A DNA stretch of 64,000 nt from Guptibacillus algicola (lineage in GTDB: Bacteria; Bacillota; Bacilli; Bacillales; Guptibacillaceae). A program made the position numbers and the translations under genes. The notes under the pieces were generated by a model. The model ran no database searches. It saw nothing but the letters and a program-made list of their open reading frames with translations, and was not told where the DNA came from. The stretch covers positions 992,001-1,056,000 of the forward strand of contig NZ_JAIVAF010000001.1 in assembly GCF_020171805.1 (NCBI RefSeq). Reading direction: 5' to 3'. Positions 21,186-30,727 of this stretch are shown piece by piece. How positions within the stretch are numbered: the stretch's first letter is position 1; each line of letters begins with the position of its first letter.

Positions 21186-21692
21186 ATGGCTAAATTATCT
21201 TTAGGACAAAATGTACCATCATTTTCCCTCGTCGATACTGAGGGAGGGCTTTTTCAACTAGATAAGCATTTAGAAGAAGATAACAAAAGGTGGCATATGC
21301 TTGTATTCTTTAGAGGTGAGTGGTGCCCTGTTTGTAACGAGCAAATGGAAGAACTACAAGAAAATATCTCGGCTTTTGAAGACCTTGATGTGCACGTTAT
21401 CGCGATTGCAAGTGACGAAATGGATTCACTACGCAAGATGAAGAAGAAACACGGTCTTGATTTTCCAGTTCTCCAAGATCACGAACGAGCTGCAATCGAC
21501 TCATTTGGCGTGTTCATGCATACTGAAGAAGACCCTTATGAAGATCATGGCGAGCACGGTGAGCCTGCTATCTTTATTATCGATGATGAAGGAAAGTTAA
21601 TGGCACAATATCTACAGTCTAGTCCATTCGGACGTCCGTCAGCAGATGGGCTAACTACTACAATTAAGTATATCCGCAAAAATAAAGCATAA
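21186..21692 (+). CDS. Peroxiredoxin (AhpC/TSA-like, BCP/PrxQ-type)
   Basis: Thioredoxin-fold peroxidase of 168 residues. The motif RGEWCPVCN carries the peroxidatic cysteine C47 and a possible resolving C50. GEPAIFIIDDEGK is the later conserved strand. The ATG at 21186 has GGAG eight bases upstream, better than the GTG at 21177. A single gene, divergent from the DksA-like gene, ending in a strong terminator. It would reduce peroxides or thiol-disulfides in the cytosol. Confidence 0.86.
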   Translation: MAKLSLGQNVPSFSLVDTEGGLFQLDKHLEEDNKRWHMLVFFRGEWCPVCNEQMEELQENISAFEDLDVHVIAIASDEMDSLRKMKKKHGLDFPVLQDHERAAIDSFGVFMHTEEDPYEDHGEHGEPAIFIIDDEGKLMAQYLQSSPFGRPSADGLTTTIKYIRKNKA

Positions 21693-21720
21693 AAAGACCG
21701 GCCATATGGCCGGTCTTTTT
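21690..21720. terminator. Bidirectional terminator after the peroxiredoxin gene
   Basis: AAAAAGACCGGCCATATGGCCGGTCTTTTT is near-perfectly symmetrical, so it can end both the peroxiredoxin and the convergent yusG transcript. Confidence 0.9.
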
Positions 21721-21967
21721 AGCACCATCCGAGGTCACAGTCTTCAACGTACTTGCCGTTTTTCTCCATTGCTCGTTGATATTGAAAAATCTTATCCTGG
21801 TCAAACTCAAAGCCCTCAGCAAATTCATACTGGTTGCCTTGATTCGTGAAGAGTATACGACCGATTTTTTCTTTGTTCAGATATAGGTTCATTGAACTTT
21901 GGTCGAGTTTACCATGCACTCTACTAGTGATATCGATTTTTTCCATAGGACGAGACTGATCATTCAT
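21719..21967 (-). CDS. yusG: YusG-like small protein (DUF2553)
   Basis: 82-residue cytoplasmic protein, identified mainly by its place between yusF and gcvH and by its overall pattern DITSRVHGKLD...YLNKEKIGRI. The ATG at 21967 has AAGGGG nine bases upstream. The frame remains open further upstream without a ribosome site. Function is unknown. Confidence 0.75.
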   Translation of the reverse strand: MNDQSRPMEKIDITSRVHGKLDQSSMNLYLNKEKIGRILFTNQGNQYEFAEGFEFDQDKIFQYQRAMEKNGKYVEDCDLGWC

Positions 21968-22117
21968 CGAATTCATCCCCTTTTTATAGTGTCTTTCCTT
22001 ATACCTAACATCACAACAAATACAGGCAATATGAAACGGAAACACAGGTATTCAATAGGGTTAGCGATGATGAAGAATTTATTCCCTCAAATGATACTTG
22101 GAAGTATTTAGCGATGA

Positions 22118-22504
22118 TTAGTCAGCACTTACCATTTCTTCATATGCCTGTGCAGTCATAAGTTCATCGAGCTCTGAAGAATCAGAAGGTTCAACAACAA
22201 CCATCCAAGCTTTTTCATATGGAGACTCATTTACAAACTCAGGACTGTCTTCTAAGTCTTCATTGATAGAAACAACTTTACCTGAAATAGGTGCATAAAG
22301 CTCAGATACAGTTTTAACTGATTCAACGCTACCAAAAGGTTCGTCAGCTTCAAGGCTGTCGCCTTCTTCAGGAAGTTCTACGAAAACAATGTCACCTAAT
22401 TCTGACTGTGCAAAATCAGTGATTCCAATGCGAACATTGCCATCTTCTTGTACTTGTACCCATTCGTGCTCTTCTGAATAACGGAAATCTTTTGGTAAAT
22501 TCAT
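22118..22504 (-). CDS. gcvH: Glycine cleavage system H protein
   Basis: Carries the lipoyl group that shuttles the aminomethyl intermediate between the P, T and L proteins. In Bacillus it also relays lipoyl groups to other complexes. 128 residues, normal length. The lipoylated lysine is K64 in [15 protein letters not shown]. Stands apart from gcvT/P, as in B. subtilis, between yusG and yusI. Confidence 0.96.
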   Translation of the reverse strand: MNLPKDFRYSEEHEWVQVQEDGNVRIGITDFAQSELGDIVFVELPEEGDSLEADEPFGSVESVKTVSELYAPISGKVVSINEDLEDSPEFVNESPYEKAWMVVVEPSDSSELDELMTAQAYEEMVSAD

Positions 22505-22603
22505 TAGTAATTCCTCCCTGAAATATCCCTCAACTAAGGTAAGTATTTATTATTATTATTTACAATAACTATCGTATAATAGTTATTATTAATTAATCAA
22601 CTA

Positions 22604-22963
22604 TTAGTGTCCCCAAGTTTCGTCAAAAACTTCCTCTTTAAATCCCAACGTTACGTTTTTCCCATCAGTAACAATAGGTCTTTTGATCAACATACCGTCA
22701 GAAGCTAGCAGTTCTAACAGTTCATCTTGAGAAGATGAAGAAACCTTATCTTTCAAACCTAGCTCACGATATTTCTTCCCGCTAGTGTTAAAGAACTTTT
22801 TGATAGGCAGTTCACTTTTTTCCACTAATTCTGCAAGTTCCTTCTTTGTAGGGGGATTTTCGACGATGTGGACTTCATCCACGGCAATCTCATTACTTTG
22901 AAACCATTTCTTTGCTTTCTGGCACGTTCCGCATTTAGGATATGCATAAAAAGTAAGTGACAA
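22604..22963 (-). CDS. yusI: YusI-like ArsC/Spx-family protein
   Basis: 119-residue thioredoxin-fold protein with C11-GT-C14 (YPKCGTCQKAKKW) and the family end KRPIVTDGKNVTLGF. The CxxC resembles Spx, but the Spx RPxL-type end and length differ, so a reductase or regulator role is open. The TTG start has AAGGAGG upstream. The position next to gcvH and the fad genes is as in B. subtilis. Confidence 0.85.
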   Translation of the reverse strand: MSLTFYAYPKCGTCQKAKKWFQSNEIAVDEVHIVENPPTKKELAELVEKSELPIKKFFNTSGKKYRELGLKDKVSSSSQDELLELLASDGMLIKRPIVTDGKNVTLGFKEEVFDETWGH

Positions 22964-23118
22964 TCCATTTCCTCCTTGTGCAACTGATCAATAGTAAGTA
23001 CAGACTAAGTGTACCATATGAAACCCCTACAACAAATTATGACGTGCCTTAAACACCTTTCGTCATATACAGTGCAAATCCTCTTTTTTGCTTTAAGATT
23101 TATCTTCCCAATTCAGCC

Positions 23119-23150
23119 AAAAAAAATCCCTCTTTTTCAAGAGGGAATCT
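23119..23150 (-). terminator. Terminator of the fadN-fadA-fadE operon
   Basis: Minus-strand ATTCCCTCTTG-AAA-AAGAGGGAT followed by eight Ts, just after the fadE stop. Confidence 0.88.
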
Positions 23151-23177
23151 AAGAGAATAGGGTTTGAAAAATATTAG

Positions 23178-24962
23178 TTAAACAGCATAACGCTGCTGTT
23201 CCAAAATGTTGGCAGCAATCTCACGCTTCTTCGCAATAACGTTGATTGGCGTGTGACGAGTTAGCTTTCGTAATGCAGAGATCATCATGCGTAGTGTATC
23301 TCCACTTTCAACAGCCACAAGAGTTTCTTTAGCGTGTGCTTCTATTCGATTGAACGATTCTTGGCAGAAAACTTGTGTTAGTAAAAGCTTTTGCTGTTGC
23401 TTATCACTACTCGATTTATTGATTGCTTTTTCAGTACGTAGGACTGCTGACTCCATCGAATAGATTTCGCTGATTATGTCAGCAATATTAGACAAGACTT
23501 CTTGTTCTTTATCAAGACTCTTGCCATACTTTTGAACTGCTGTTCCAGCTACCATCAGCATAATCTTCTTCGCCATGGCAACAAGGTGTTTCTCCTGTTC
23601 AAGTGGAGCATCGCCAATTTCTTCAGGCATCAACATCATCAGCTCTTCTTGAAGAGCAGTAGCCTTCTCCATCAAAGGAAGTTCACCTTTCATCGCTTTT
23701 CTAACGAGCGTTCCAGGTACTAGAAGACGGTTGATTTCATTCGTCCCTTCAAAGATTCGGTTAATTCGGGAATCACGATACATATTCTCAACTTCATACT
23801 CAGACATAAATCCATATCCACCGTGAATCTGTACGGCTTCATCTACGACATAATCTAAAGCCTCAGAAGCAAATACTTTATTTAATGAGCATTCGATCGC
23901 ATATTCAGCAATGGATTTTGCAACCTTTTCTCCATCCTTATGTTCTTCATCAGAGAGGTTTCCAAGCTTATTTTCAAAGAGCCCACCCGTACGGTATGTT
24001 GAGCTTTCACTTGCATAAGTTGCGACCGCCATATTCGCAAGCTTTTCTTGTATGAGCGTGAATTTAGCAATAGGTGTTTTAAACTGTTTTCGATCAGTTG
24101 CATATTTAGCTGAAAGTTCAATCGCGCGTTTCATACCGCCAATTGTACCGACAGCAAGCTTATAACGTCCTACGTTAAGAATGTTAAAGGCGATAACATG
24201 ACCTTTACCAGCTTCCCCAAGAAGGTTTTCTTTTGGCACAGCTACTTCATCTAGAATTAGCGTTCTGGTAGAAGAACCTTTGATTCCCATCTTCTTTTCT
24301 TCTGGTCCGGTTGAAAGGCCTTCGAGCTCACGGTCTACGATGAAAGCTGAGAAGTGCTCTCCGTCTATTTTTGCATAAACAATGAAAACATCGGCAAATG
24401 CAGAGTTGGTAATCCACTGCTTTTCGCCATTCAAGATATAGTGCGTACCCTCATCGTTTAACTTAGCTGTTGTTTTTGCTCCTAGTGCATCAGAACCGGA
24501 GCCAGGCTCAGTCAGTGCATAAGCTGCAATTTTCGCTCCAGATGCTAGATCTGGGAGATACTTATTCTTTTGATCTTCGTTACCAAAGAACACGATAGGT
24601 AACGATCCAATTCCCACATGCGCACCGTAGCTTAAAGAGAATGAGCGAGAACGAGCAAATTTTTCTGTGATAACAGAAGAACTAATCTTATCGAGACCAA
24701 GTCCACCGTATTCTTCAGGTACATCCGCTCCAAGCAAACCGATTTCCCCAGCGCGTTCCAGAAGCTTACGTGAAATATCGAACTGATGATTTTCAATCTT
24801 CTCTAACTCAGGAACAACTTCTTTAATAATAAAGTCTTCCGTCGTTTTCCCCATCATCACATGTTCAGAGGAAAAATCCTCTGGTGTAAAAATATCTTCT
24901 GCAAGATGATCCTCTACTAGAAAACTTCCGCCTTTAACCGTTTTGTTCATTGTATTAGACAT
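23178..24962 (-). CDS. fadE: Acyl-CoA dehydrogenase FadE
   Basis: FAD enzyme for the first oxidation step of fatty acid degradation. 594 residues, the long ACAD form found in Bacillus YusJ. The N-terminal domain contains YALTEPGSGSDA, the middle domain KQWITNSAFADVF, and the C-terminal helical domain QIHGGYGFMSEYEVE...RIFEGTNEINR. An extra C-terminal helical extension (about residues 430-594) is as in very-long-chain types. Last gene of the fadN-A-E operon, 31 bp after fadA. Confidence 0.93.
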   Translation of the reverse strand: MSNTMNKTVKGGSFLVEDHLAEDIFTPEDFSSEHVMMGKTTEDFIIKEVVPELEKIENHQFDISRKLLERAGEIGLLGADVPEEYGGLGLDKISSSVITEKFARSRSFSLSYGAHVGIGSLPIVFFGNEDQKNKYLPDLASGAKIAAYALTEPGSGSDALGAKTTAKLNDEGTHYILNGEKQWITNSAFADVFIVYAKIDGEHFSAFIVDRELEGLSTGPEEKKMGIKGSSTRTLILDEVAVPKENLLGEAGKGHVIAFNILNVGRYKLAVGTIGGMKRAIELSAKYATDRKQFKTPIAKFTLIQEKLANMAVATYASESSTYRTGGLFENKLGNLSDEEHKDGEKVAKSIAEYAIECSLNKVFASEALDYVVDEAVQIHGGYGFMSEYEVENMYRDSRINRIFEGTNEINRLLVPGTLVRKAMKGELPLMEKATALQEELMMLMPEEIGDAPLEQEKHLVAMAKKIMLMVAGTAVQKYGKSLDKEQEVLSNIADIISEIYSMESAVLRTEKAINKSSSDKQQQKLLLTQVFCQESFNRIEAHAKETLVAVESGDTLRMMISALRKLTRHTPINVIAKKREIAANILEQQRYAV

Positions 24963-24993
24963 GCAGGTGTTCCTCCCTTAATTTGGTCATGTA

Positions 24994-26169
24994 TTATAGC
25001 AATTCAAACACTCCGGCAGCTCCCATACCGCCACCAATACACATCGTTACGACACCGAACTGCTCTCCACGCCTTTTCATTTCATGAATAAGACTTAGTG
25101 TGAGCTTTGTACCTGTACAGCCTAACGGATGACCGAGCGCAATCGCGCCTCCATTTACATTCACTTTCTCATCATCGAGTCCTAATTTACGGATAACTTG
25201 AATGGACTGAGAAGCAAACGCTTCATTCAGCTCAAACAATCCGATATCTGATAGCTCTAGTCCAGCTAGTTTCAATGCTTTTGGAATAGCTTCGATAGGT
25301 CCGACACCCATAATTTCAGGAGCTACACCTGCTACAGCAAACGAATGGAACTTTGCCATCGGTTTTAATCCTTCACTCTCGGCCTTTTCTCGGTCCATAA
25401 CGAGAACACTAGCTGCACCATCGCTTGTTTGAGAAGAATTACCCGCAGTTACGGATCCTCTTACATTAAAGACTGGACGAAGTTTCGAAAGTACTTCAAG
25501 GGACGTATCTTCACGGACTCCTTCATCGTGTGAAAACATCACTTTTTCTTCTTTAAGCTTATGATTAGCGTCTACCCAGCGCTTTGTTACTTCGACCGGT
25601 ACGATTTCATCAGCAAACTTGCCTTCCTTGATCGCTTTTGCTGCGCGCTGATGACTCCTCAACGCAAACGCATCTTGATCTTCTCTGCTTATGTCGAACC
25701 TTCTGGCAACCTCTTCAGCGGTATGACCCATACCCATAATATACTCTGGCTTCTCTTCAACGAGTGTAGGGTTTGGTTTAATCACATGTCCTCCCATTGG
25801 AACGAGGCTCATCGACTCAACGCCTCCTGCCAATATAGAGGAAGATTGACCTAGCATAATCCGCTCTGAAGCATATGCGATTGTTTGTAATCCTGAAGAA
25901 CAGTACCTATTTACAGTAATAGCTGGAACTGTTTCTTTTAGGCCAGCTCGTGCACCGATCATACGGGCAACGTTTAAACCTTGTTCTGCTTCAGGGATCG
26001 CGCAACCCATAATGACATCATCTATGTCTCCATCATAATCCCCAGCTCTTTTTAACGTTTCGGCTACCGTTATTGCTCCTAAATCATCAGGACGCATTTC
26101 GGCAAGTGTTCCACGATTTGCTTTTCCTACAGGTGTTCTGGCACCAGACACGATCACTGCTTCTTTCAT
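24994..26169 (-). CDS. fadA: Acetyl-CoA C-acyltransferase (3-ketoacyl-CoA thiolase) FadA
   Basis: Cleaves 3-ketoacyl-CoA to acetyl-CoA and a shortened acyl-CoA. The nucleophile C90 is in VNRYCSSGLQ. The GGAIALGHPLGCTG histidine motif and the second cysteine in CIGGGMG are present near the C-terminus. 391 residues, normal. It lies 21 bp after fadN. Confidence 0.95.
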   Translation of the reverse strand: MKEAVIVSGARTPVGKANRGTLAEMRPDDLGAITVAETLKRAGDYDGDIDDVIMGCAIPEAEQGLNVARMIGARAGLKETVPAITVNRYCSSGLQTIAYASERIMLGQSSSILAGGVESMSLVPMGGHVIKPNPTLVEEKPEYIMGMGHTAEEVARRFDISREDQDAFALRSHQRAAKAIKEGKFADEIVPVEVTKRWVDANHKLKEEKVMFSHDEGVREDTSLEVLSKLRPVFNVRGSVTAGNSSQTSDGAASVLVMDREKAESEGLKPMAKFHSFAVAGVAPEIMGVGPIEAIPKALKLAGLELSDIGLFELNEAFASQSIQVIRKLGLDDEKVNVNGGAIALGHPLGCTGTKLTLSLIHEMKRRGEQFGVVTMCIGGGMGAAGVFELL

Positions 26170-26190
26170 TATTGCTTCCCTCCTCCAAAA

Positions 26191-28581
26191 CTAGTTACGT
26201 AGGGGCTTTCCTTTCATCAACATGTGCTGCATTCTCGCTTGAGTTTTCGGTTCACCTAATAGACTCAAGAATGCTTCTCGTTCAATATCTAGAAGATACT
26301 GTTCATCCACAAGCGTTCCTTCTTTCACTTTACCGCCAGCGATTACATGTGCGAGTTTATTCGCTATCTTCAAATCGTGCTCTGAAATATAGCCACTCCA
26401 CTGCATTGTTTTCGCTCCCATCAACATCGCGGCATACCCTGCTTCACCTGAAACTGGTATCTTCTTTGAAACGGGTGGCTGATATCCTTGTTCAGCTAGG
26501 AAGAGAACTTTTTTCTTCGCATCATGTAGAACATGATCAGCGTTTACACTGATGCCATCCTTATTTCTGATGTATCCCATTTCTGAAGCCTCATGTGCTG
26601 AAGTTGATACTTTTGCCATCGCAATGGTTTCGAATACATCTGCAGAAACATCGATTAAGTTTGGTTTTCCGCCAGCCTGCTCAAGCTTTCTTAGATAAAG
26701 CTCTTTGTTTCCGCCTCCGCCTGGGATCAGCCCAACTCCTACTTCAACTAAACCGAGATAGGTTTCAAATGATGCCTGGACCGCTGCAGCAGGCATGACA
26801 ACCTCTGCTCCTCCACCTAGTGTCATTTGAAATGGTGCTGCCACAACAGGTTTCTTGGAATAACGGATGCGTCCCATCGATTGTTGGAACTTCCTTGCGA
26901 CTAATTCGATTTCAAAAAAGTTATCATCCTGCGCTTCCATCAACATATATGCGACGTTTGCTCCAACGCAGAAATTCCTTCCCTGGTTCCCAATGACAAG
27001 ACCTTCAAAGTTCTTTTCAGTCTCATCGACCGCTTCATTGATCATTTGGAGAATATCCATTCCAATCGCGTTGTTAGGAGAATGGAATTCAAGTCCAGCA
27101 ACGCCGTCCCCAAGGTCTAAAAGAGTAGCACCAGTATTCTTCTTTATCACACGATTTTGGTCCTTTAACCCTTTCAGATGAATAATCTTCTTACTTTCCT
27201 CTACTTCCTTGTATTCTCCGTTATGGAAGAAGAAGGTCTTGCCACCTTCACGCTTGTAAAACGTTGTATTGCCGCCTTCGATCATCTCTTCGATCCAAGC
27301 TGGTATGGTTTCACCTTGTTCTTTCATTCGTGCAACTGACTTTTCAAGTCCAAGAGCGTCCCACGATTCAAATGGGCCCATCTCCCAGCCGAATCCCCAC
27401 TTCATCGCACGGTCGATCGCTTGAATATCGTCTGCAATTTCGTAAGCTTTTTCAGCTGAATAGAGTAACACTGGTTTCAATATGTTCCATACCAATTCAC
27501 CAGCACGGTCTTCTGCATAAGCAACCGCTTTCAATTTATCACTCTTTGATTTTGCTTGTTTACTTGCTTCAACTGAACCAGTTCTAAGCTTCTTTCTTTG
27601 TTCGTATTCCAGCGTTTCAGGATTTAATTCTAGAATCTCGCTTCCTTTTTCACCTTTTTTCTTGAGGAAAAATCCTTGCCCTGCCTTCGAACCGATCCAT
27701 CCTTTATGGTTCATTTTTTCCATGAAATCCGGCGTTCTGAACACTTCTTTTTCATCACCTGATACTTGATCATATACATTTTTCGCTACGTGAATAAATG
27801 TATCTAACCCAACAACATCAAGTGTTCGAAACGTTGCACTCTTCGGACGACCAATCAGTGGTCCAGTAACAGAATCAACTTCTCCAACTGAATAACCTCG
27901 GTTGAGCATTTCTCTCACCGTAACCAGTAACCCATATGTTCCAATGCGGTTCGCAATGAAGTTTGGAGTATCTTTCGCTTCGACAACGCCTTTCCCTAGC
28001 GTCTCTTCTCCAAATGTCTTCATATAAGAAAGAACTGCAGGATCTGTACCCTTAGTTGGGATGACCTCTAATAACTTCAAGTACCTTGGAGGATTAAAGA
28101 AATGAGTGCCAAGGAAATGCTTTCTAAAGTCCTCTGAGCGACCTTCTGCCATAGCTTCTACAGAAATTCCTGACGTATTAGAGCTAACAATTGCACCAGG
28201 ACGTCTATATTGTTCTACTTTCTCATATACTTTCTTTTTGATTTCTAAGTTCTCAACAACCACTTCGATGATCCAGTCCACTTCACTTAATCGCTCCATA
28301 TCGTCTTCCATATTCCCTGGTTCGATAAGTTGAATATTGTCTTTCTTAGACAGTGGTGCTGGCTTTTGCTTTTTGAGCTTATTGATTGCATCTACGGATA
28401 GTCTATTTCTTACCGATCGATGCTCTATGGAAAGCCCCTTAGCTTTTTCTTTTTCGTTTGGTTCTTTCGGTACAACGTCTAGTAAAATACTTGGGATACC
28501 AACATTCGCAAGGTGTGCAGCGATACCTGATCCCATTACTCCTGCTCCTAATACGGCAACTTTATGAATGCTGCGTGACAT
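26191..28581 (-). CDS. fadN: FadN, 3-hydroxyacyl-CoA dehydrogenase/enoyl-CoA hydratase
   Basis: Bifunctional beta-oxidation enzyme of 796 residues. The N-terminal half is the NAD-binding dehydrogenase (VLGAGVMGSGIAAHL at residues 10-23). A second dehydrogenase C-domain ends near residue 440. The C-terminal half is a crotonase-fold hydratase (VIGNQGRNFCVGANV and GGGGNKELYLR region). The ATG at 28581 has GGGAGG six bases upstream. First gene of the operon, with a FadR operator in its leader. Confidence 0.95.
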   Translation of the reverse strand: MSRSIHKVAVLGAGVMGSGIAAHLANVGIPSILLDVVPKEPNEKEKAKGLSIEHRSVRNRLSVDAINKLKKQKPAPLSKKDNIQLIEPGNMEDDMERLSEVDWIIEVVVENLEIKKKVYEKVEQYRRPGAIVSSNTSGISVEAMAEGRSEDFRKHFLGTHFFNPPRYLKLLEVIPTKGTDPAVLSYMKTFGEETLGKGVVEAKDTPNFIANRIGTYGLLVTVREMLNRGYSVGEVDSVTGPLIGRPKSATFRTLDVVGLDTFIHVAKNVYDQVSGDEKEVFRTPDFMEKMNHKGWIGSKAGQGFFLKKKGEKGSEILELNPETLEYEQRKKLRTGSVEASKQAKSKSDKLKAVAYAEDRAGELVWNILKPVLLYSAEKAYEIADDIQAIDRAMKWGFGWEMGPFESWDALGLEKSVARMKEQGETIPAWIEEMIEGGNTTFYKREGGKTFFFHNGEYKEVEESKKIIHLKGLKDQNRVIKKNTGATLLDLGDGVAGLEFHSPNNAIGMDILQMINEAVDETEKNFEGLVIGNQGRNFCVGANVAYMLMEAQDDNFFEIELVARKFQQSMGRIRYSKKPVVAAPFQMTLGGGAEVVMPAAAVQASFETYLGLVEVGVGLIPGGGGNKELYLRKLEQAGGKPNLIDVSADVFETIAMAKVSTSAHEASEMGYIRNKDGISVNADHVLHDAKKKVLFLAEQGYQPPVSKKIPVSGEAGYAAMLMGAKTMQWSGYISEHDLKIANKLAHVIAGGKVKEGTLVDEQYLLDIEREAFLSLLGEPKTQARMQHMLMKGKPLRN

Positions 28582-28596
28582 AATGAACCTCCCTAT

Positions 28597-28614
28597 TGAA
28601 TGAATGCTCATTCA
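28597..28614. promoter_or_regulatory. FadR operator
   Basis: Perfect inverted repeat TGAATGA-ATGC-TCATTCA, matching the Bacillus FadR box. It lies between the predicted transcript start and the fadN ribosome site. FadR bound there should block transcription until long-chain acyl-CoA releases it. Confidence 0.92.
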
Positions 28615-28664
28615 TTTTTGTTTCAAAAAAAGAAGCGAATTCACTTTTCAATTCCTCTGTCTTT

Positions 28665-28693
28665 ACTATAAAGTATTTTCTGAAATTTAGCAA
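28665..28693 (-). promoter_or_regulatory. SigA promoter of fadN-A-E
   Basis: TTGCTA (28693-28688), 17-bp spacer, TATAGT (28670-28665) on the minus strand. The start near 28658 puts the FadR box about 45 bp downstream. Confidence 0.6.
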
Positions 28694-28740
28694 TATAATG
28701 TTTTCTATTTTCTTTACGATTATTTATCAAAACATTGTGA

Positions 28741-28770
28741 AAAAGGAAGGCAAAAAAATTCGCCTTCCTT
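28741..28770 (-). terminator. Terminator of the proline dehydrogenase gene
   Basis: Minus-strand AAGGAAGGC and GCCTTCCTT arms around a T-rich loop, followed by Ts, at the stop codon of the gene. Confidence 0.8.
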
Positions 28771-29685
28771 TTATTTCATCATTCCTTTAAGCACAAAGGC
28801 AACGTTCGCAGGACGTTCAGCAAGACGTCTCATGAAGTAACCGTACCAGTCCTGTCCATATGGTACATACACTCTCATTTTGTAGCCTTCTTTTAATAGT
28901 TGCTCCTGACGATCTACGCAAATCCCATATAACATCTGAAATTCAAACTGATCGCGACTAATATTATGTTCTTCAACAAGTTCTTTTGTATATTCGATAA
29001 TGGCATCATCATGAGTAGCGATTGCAGTATAATTTCCATTCAGTAAATGCATTTTGATAATCTTCTTGAAATTAATATCAACATCTCGTTTTGCAGGAAA
29101 AGCAACTGTCGGAGCTTCTTTGTACGCTCCTTTTACTAATCGTAGGTTAGGAGATAATTCATTTAGCTTTTCGACATCATCAGAAACTCGGTATAAGTAA
29201 GCTTGTAAAACAGTTCCGATATTCTGAAATTCCTTTTTTAATTCAGTAAAGATATTCAATGTCCTTTCACAACGTTCATAATCTTCCATATCGATTGTTA
29301 CAAATACGTCGTATTTATCAGCGGCTTTAAGTATCTCGCGCATATTCCTTAGCGTCATATGGTAGTCAATATCAAGCCCCATAGAAGTGAGCTTGAGAGA
29401 GAGTTGAGAATCAAGTCCTTCGGCAGCAATACGTTCAATCGCTTCGATACAGTGCCTTGTCATTTGCGATGCTTCTGCTTCATTATCAACAAATTCACCA
29501 AGATGATCGATCGTTACGGATAATCCCTTGGCATTTAGTTGTTTAATTGCATTTACAGAGCTATCGAGAGATGCACCAGCTACAAACTTACCTGCGCCAA
29601 ATCGCATGCCATATTTCTTAGCAACTTTTGTCGCGACCTTGTTCTTTCCCATGTGTAAAAAGAAATTACGCATTACTTGTTCCAT
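28771..29685 (-). CDS. fadM: Proline dehydrogenase (FadM/PutB type)
   Basis: FAD-dependent TIM-barrel enzyme oxidising proline to pyrroline-5-carboxylate at the membrane. 304 residues. It has the short mono-functional form with GVTIDHLGEF-like and LRLVKGAYKE motifs and the C-terminal YVPYGQDWYGYFMRRLAERP. The ATG at 29685 follows GGAGGGG. Adjacent to the fad operon as B. subtilis yusM/fadM, but it has its own terminator and no visible FadR box, so co-regulation is not shown. Confidence 0.9.
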   Translation of the reverse strand: MEQVMRNFFLHMGKNKVATKVAKKYGMRFGAGKFVAGASLDSSVNAIKQLNAKGLSVTIDHLGEFVDNEAEASQMTRHCIEAIERIAAEGLDSQLSLKLTSMGLDIDYHMTLRNMREILKAADKYDVFVTIDMEDYERCERTLNIFTELKKEFQNIGTVLQAYLYRVSDDVEKLNELSPNLRLVKGAYKEAPTVAFPAKRDVDINFKKIIKMHLLNGNYTAIATHDDAIIEYTKELVEEHNISRDQFEFQMLYGICVDRQEQLLKEGYKMRVYVPYGQDWYGYFMRRLAERPANVAFVLKGMMK

Positions 29686-29964
29686 AATAACCCCTCCATG
29701 AAAACGCATTCAAAGCGTGATAAAAAATATATTGTGGTGAAAAACGGCATATTGCTTCAAATACCGTCATATTCTCCCTTTAGTGTTATTCTACCACGAA
29801 ATCCTATGAATAAGACGTTTTTTGTTAGAAATTCTCTCAAATAATAACTGCTAATTTTTAACTGTGTCTTTAACCATACCCAAGTGAATGGGGTCAAAAA
29901 ACATATTTTCCCTATTATATTGCTAACTCTTTTGTTTGGATACTCCGCGCTACCTTTAAACATA

Positions 29965-29992
29965 AAAAAACTAGGGCAGTTTATGCCCTAGT
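29965..29992 (-). terminator. Terminator of the yusU-like gene
   Basis: Minus-strand ACTAGGGCA-TAAAC-TGCCCTAGT followed by seven Ts directly after the stop codon. Confidence 0.88.
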
Positions 29993-29995
29993 CTC

Positions 29996-30256
29996 TTACT
30001 CTTTATCTTGCTGAGATTTGCGATTTTCTTCATTTAATAGTTTAATTTCCTCCACCAGTTCTTTCATTTCATCTTTGGCATCTGGATATGTCTGATTCCA
30101 GTGCTTTGCTAGTGGAGGCATCGTTTTGGATAAGTGCGTATACATCGCCCATAGTTTCACTTTTTCCTTTAGTTCAGGAGTACTCTCCCCAACTAATAGT
30201 TCTGTATATTTTTCCATCAATCCATCGACTTGTTCCTGCAAGGTTTCTAGACTCAT
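29996..30256 (-). CDS. yusU: YusU-like small protein (DUF2573)
   Basis: 86-residue, charged, mostly helical cytoplasmic protein. The pattern VDGLMEKYTELLVGES and YTHLSKTMPPLAKHWN fits the DUF2573/YusU family of Bacillus, and the neighbourhood agrees. Function is unknown. The name rests on recalled similarity, not on a search. Confidence 0.75.
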   Translation of the reverse strand: MSLETLQEQVDGLMEKYTELLVGESTPELKEKVKLWAMYTHLSKTMPPLAKHWNQTYPDAKDEMKELVEEIKLLNEENRKSQQDKE

Positions 30257-30310
30257 GCTATCACTCCGATCAATACAGTGTCTCTCGATTATAGCATAGA
30301 GCAGAGTTCT

Positions 30311-30646
30311 TTAATAAGGAGAGACTCTTCCGTTCACCTGAACATCTCTTAGTCTTGCATAATCTATTCTCTGTTGATTTTCACGAATGACTTTAACTAA
30401 TTCATCAATTAATACGGTTTCGTCAGTAATGATAAAGAACCTGCAAGAAATCATCGCAAAATCTCCAAAGAATGCTCTACAGCCTTGATATCTCTTCGCA
30501 TCACGAACGGGTTGATATGGAAAGATGAAGTTCCCATTTTGTTCATATGCAGGATCGAGAGAATGTTCTTCGATCAATTTAATTAGTTCTCTAACCGTAA
30601 ACTCTCTTCCCTGCTGATTTTGACCCATTTCTACAATTTCTAGCAA
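30311..30646 (-). CDS. Conserved-looking hypothetical protein, 111 residues
   Basis: Not recognised. The TTG start has GGAGG eight bases upstream, so translation is well supported. No signal peptide or membrane helix. The body has a RELIKLIEEHSLDPAYEQNG stretch, then FPYQPVRDAKRYQGCRAFFGDF with one of two cysteines, and an acidic C-terminal helix. It has its own position after the yus block and no obvious partner. Confidence 0.7.
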   Translation of the reverse strand: MLEIVEMGQNQQGREFTVRELIKLIEEHSLDPAYEQNGNFIFPYQPVRDAKRYQGCRAFFGDFAMISCRFFIITDETVLIDELVKVIRENQQRIDYARLRDVQVNGRVSPY

Positions 30647-30727
30647 AGTACATACCTCCTCTACACAATATTCGAAGGAAACACCATTCTTCTTAGAGGT
30701 ACAAAAGACAAAACATTTAAATTATGT

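Noticed and set aside
29757-29963. 68-codon minus-strand ORF between the proline dehydrogenase and yusU-like genes
   Set aside because: No convincing ribosome site or family pattern, and AT-rich composition like spacer DNA.
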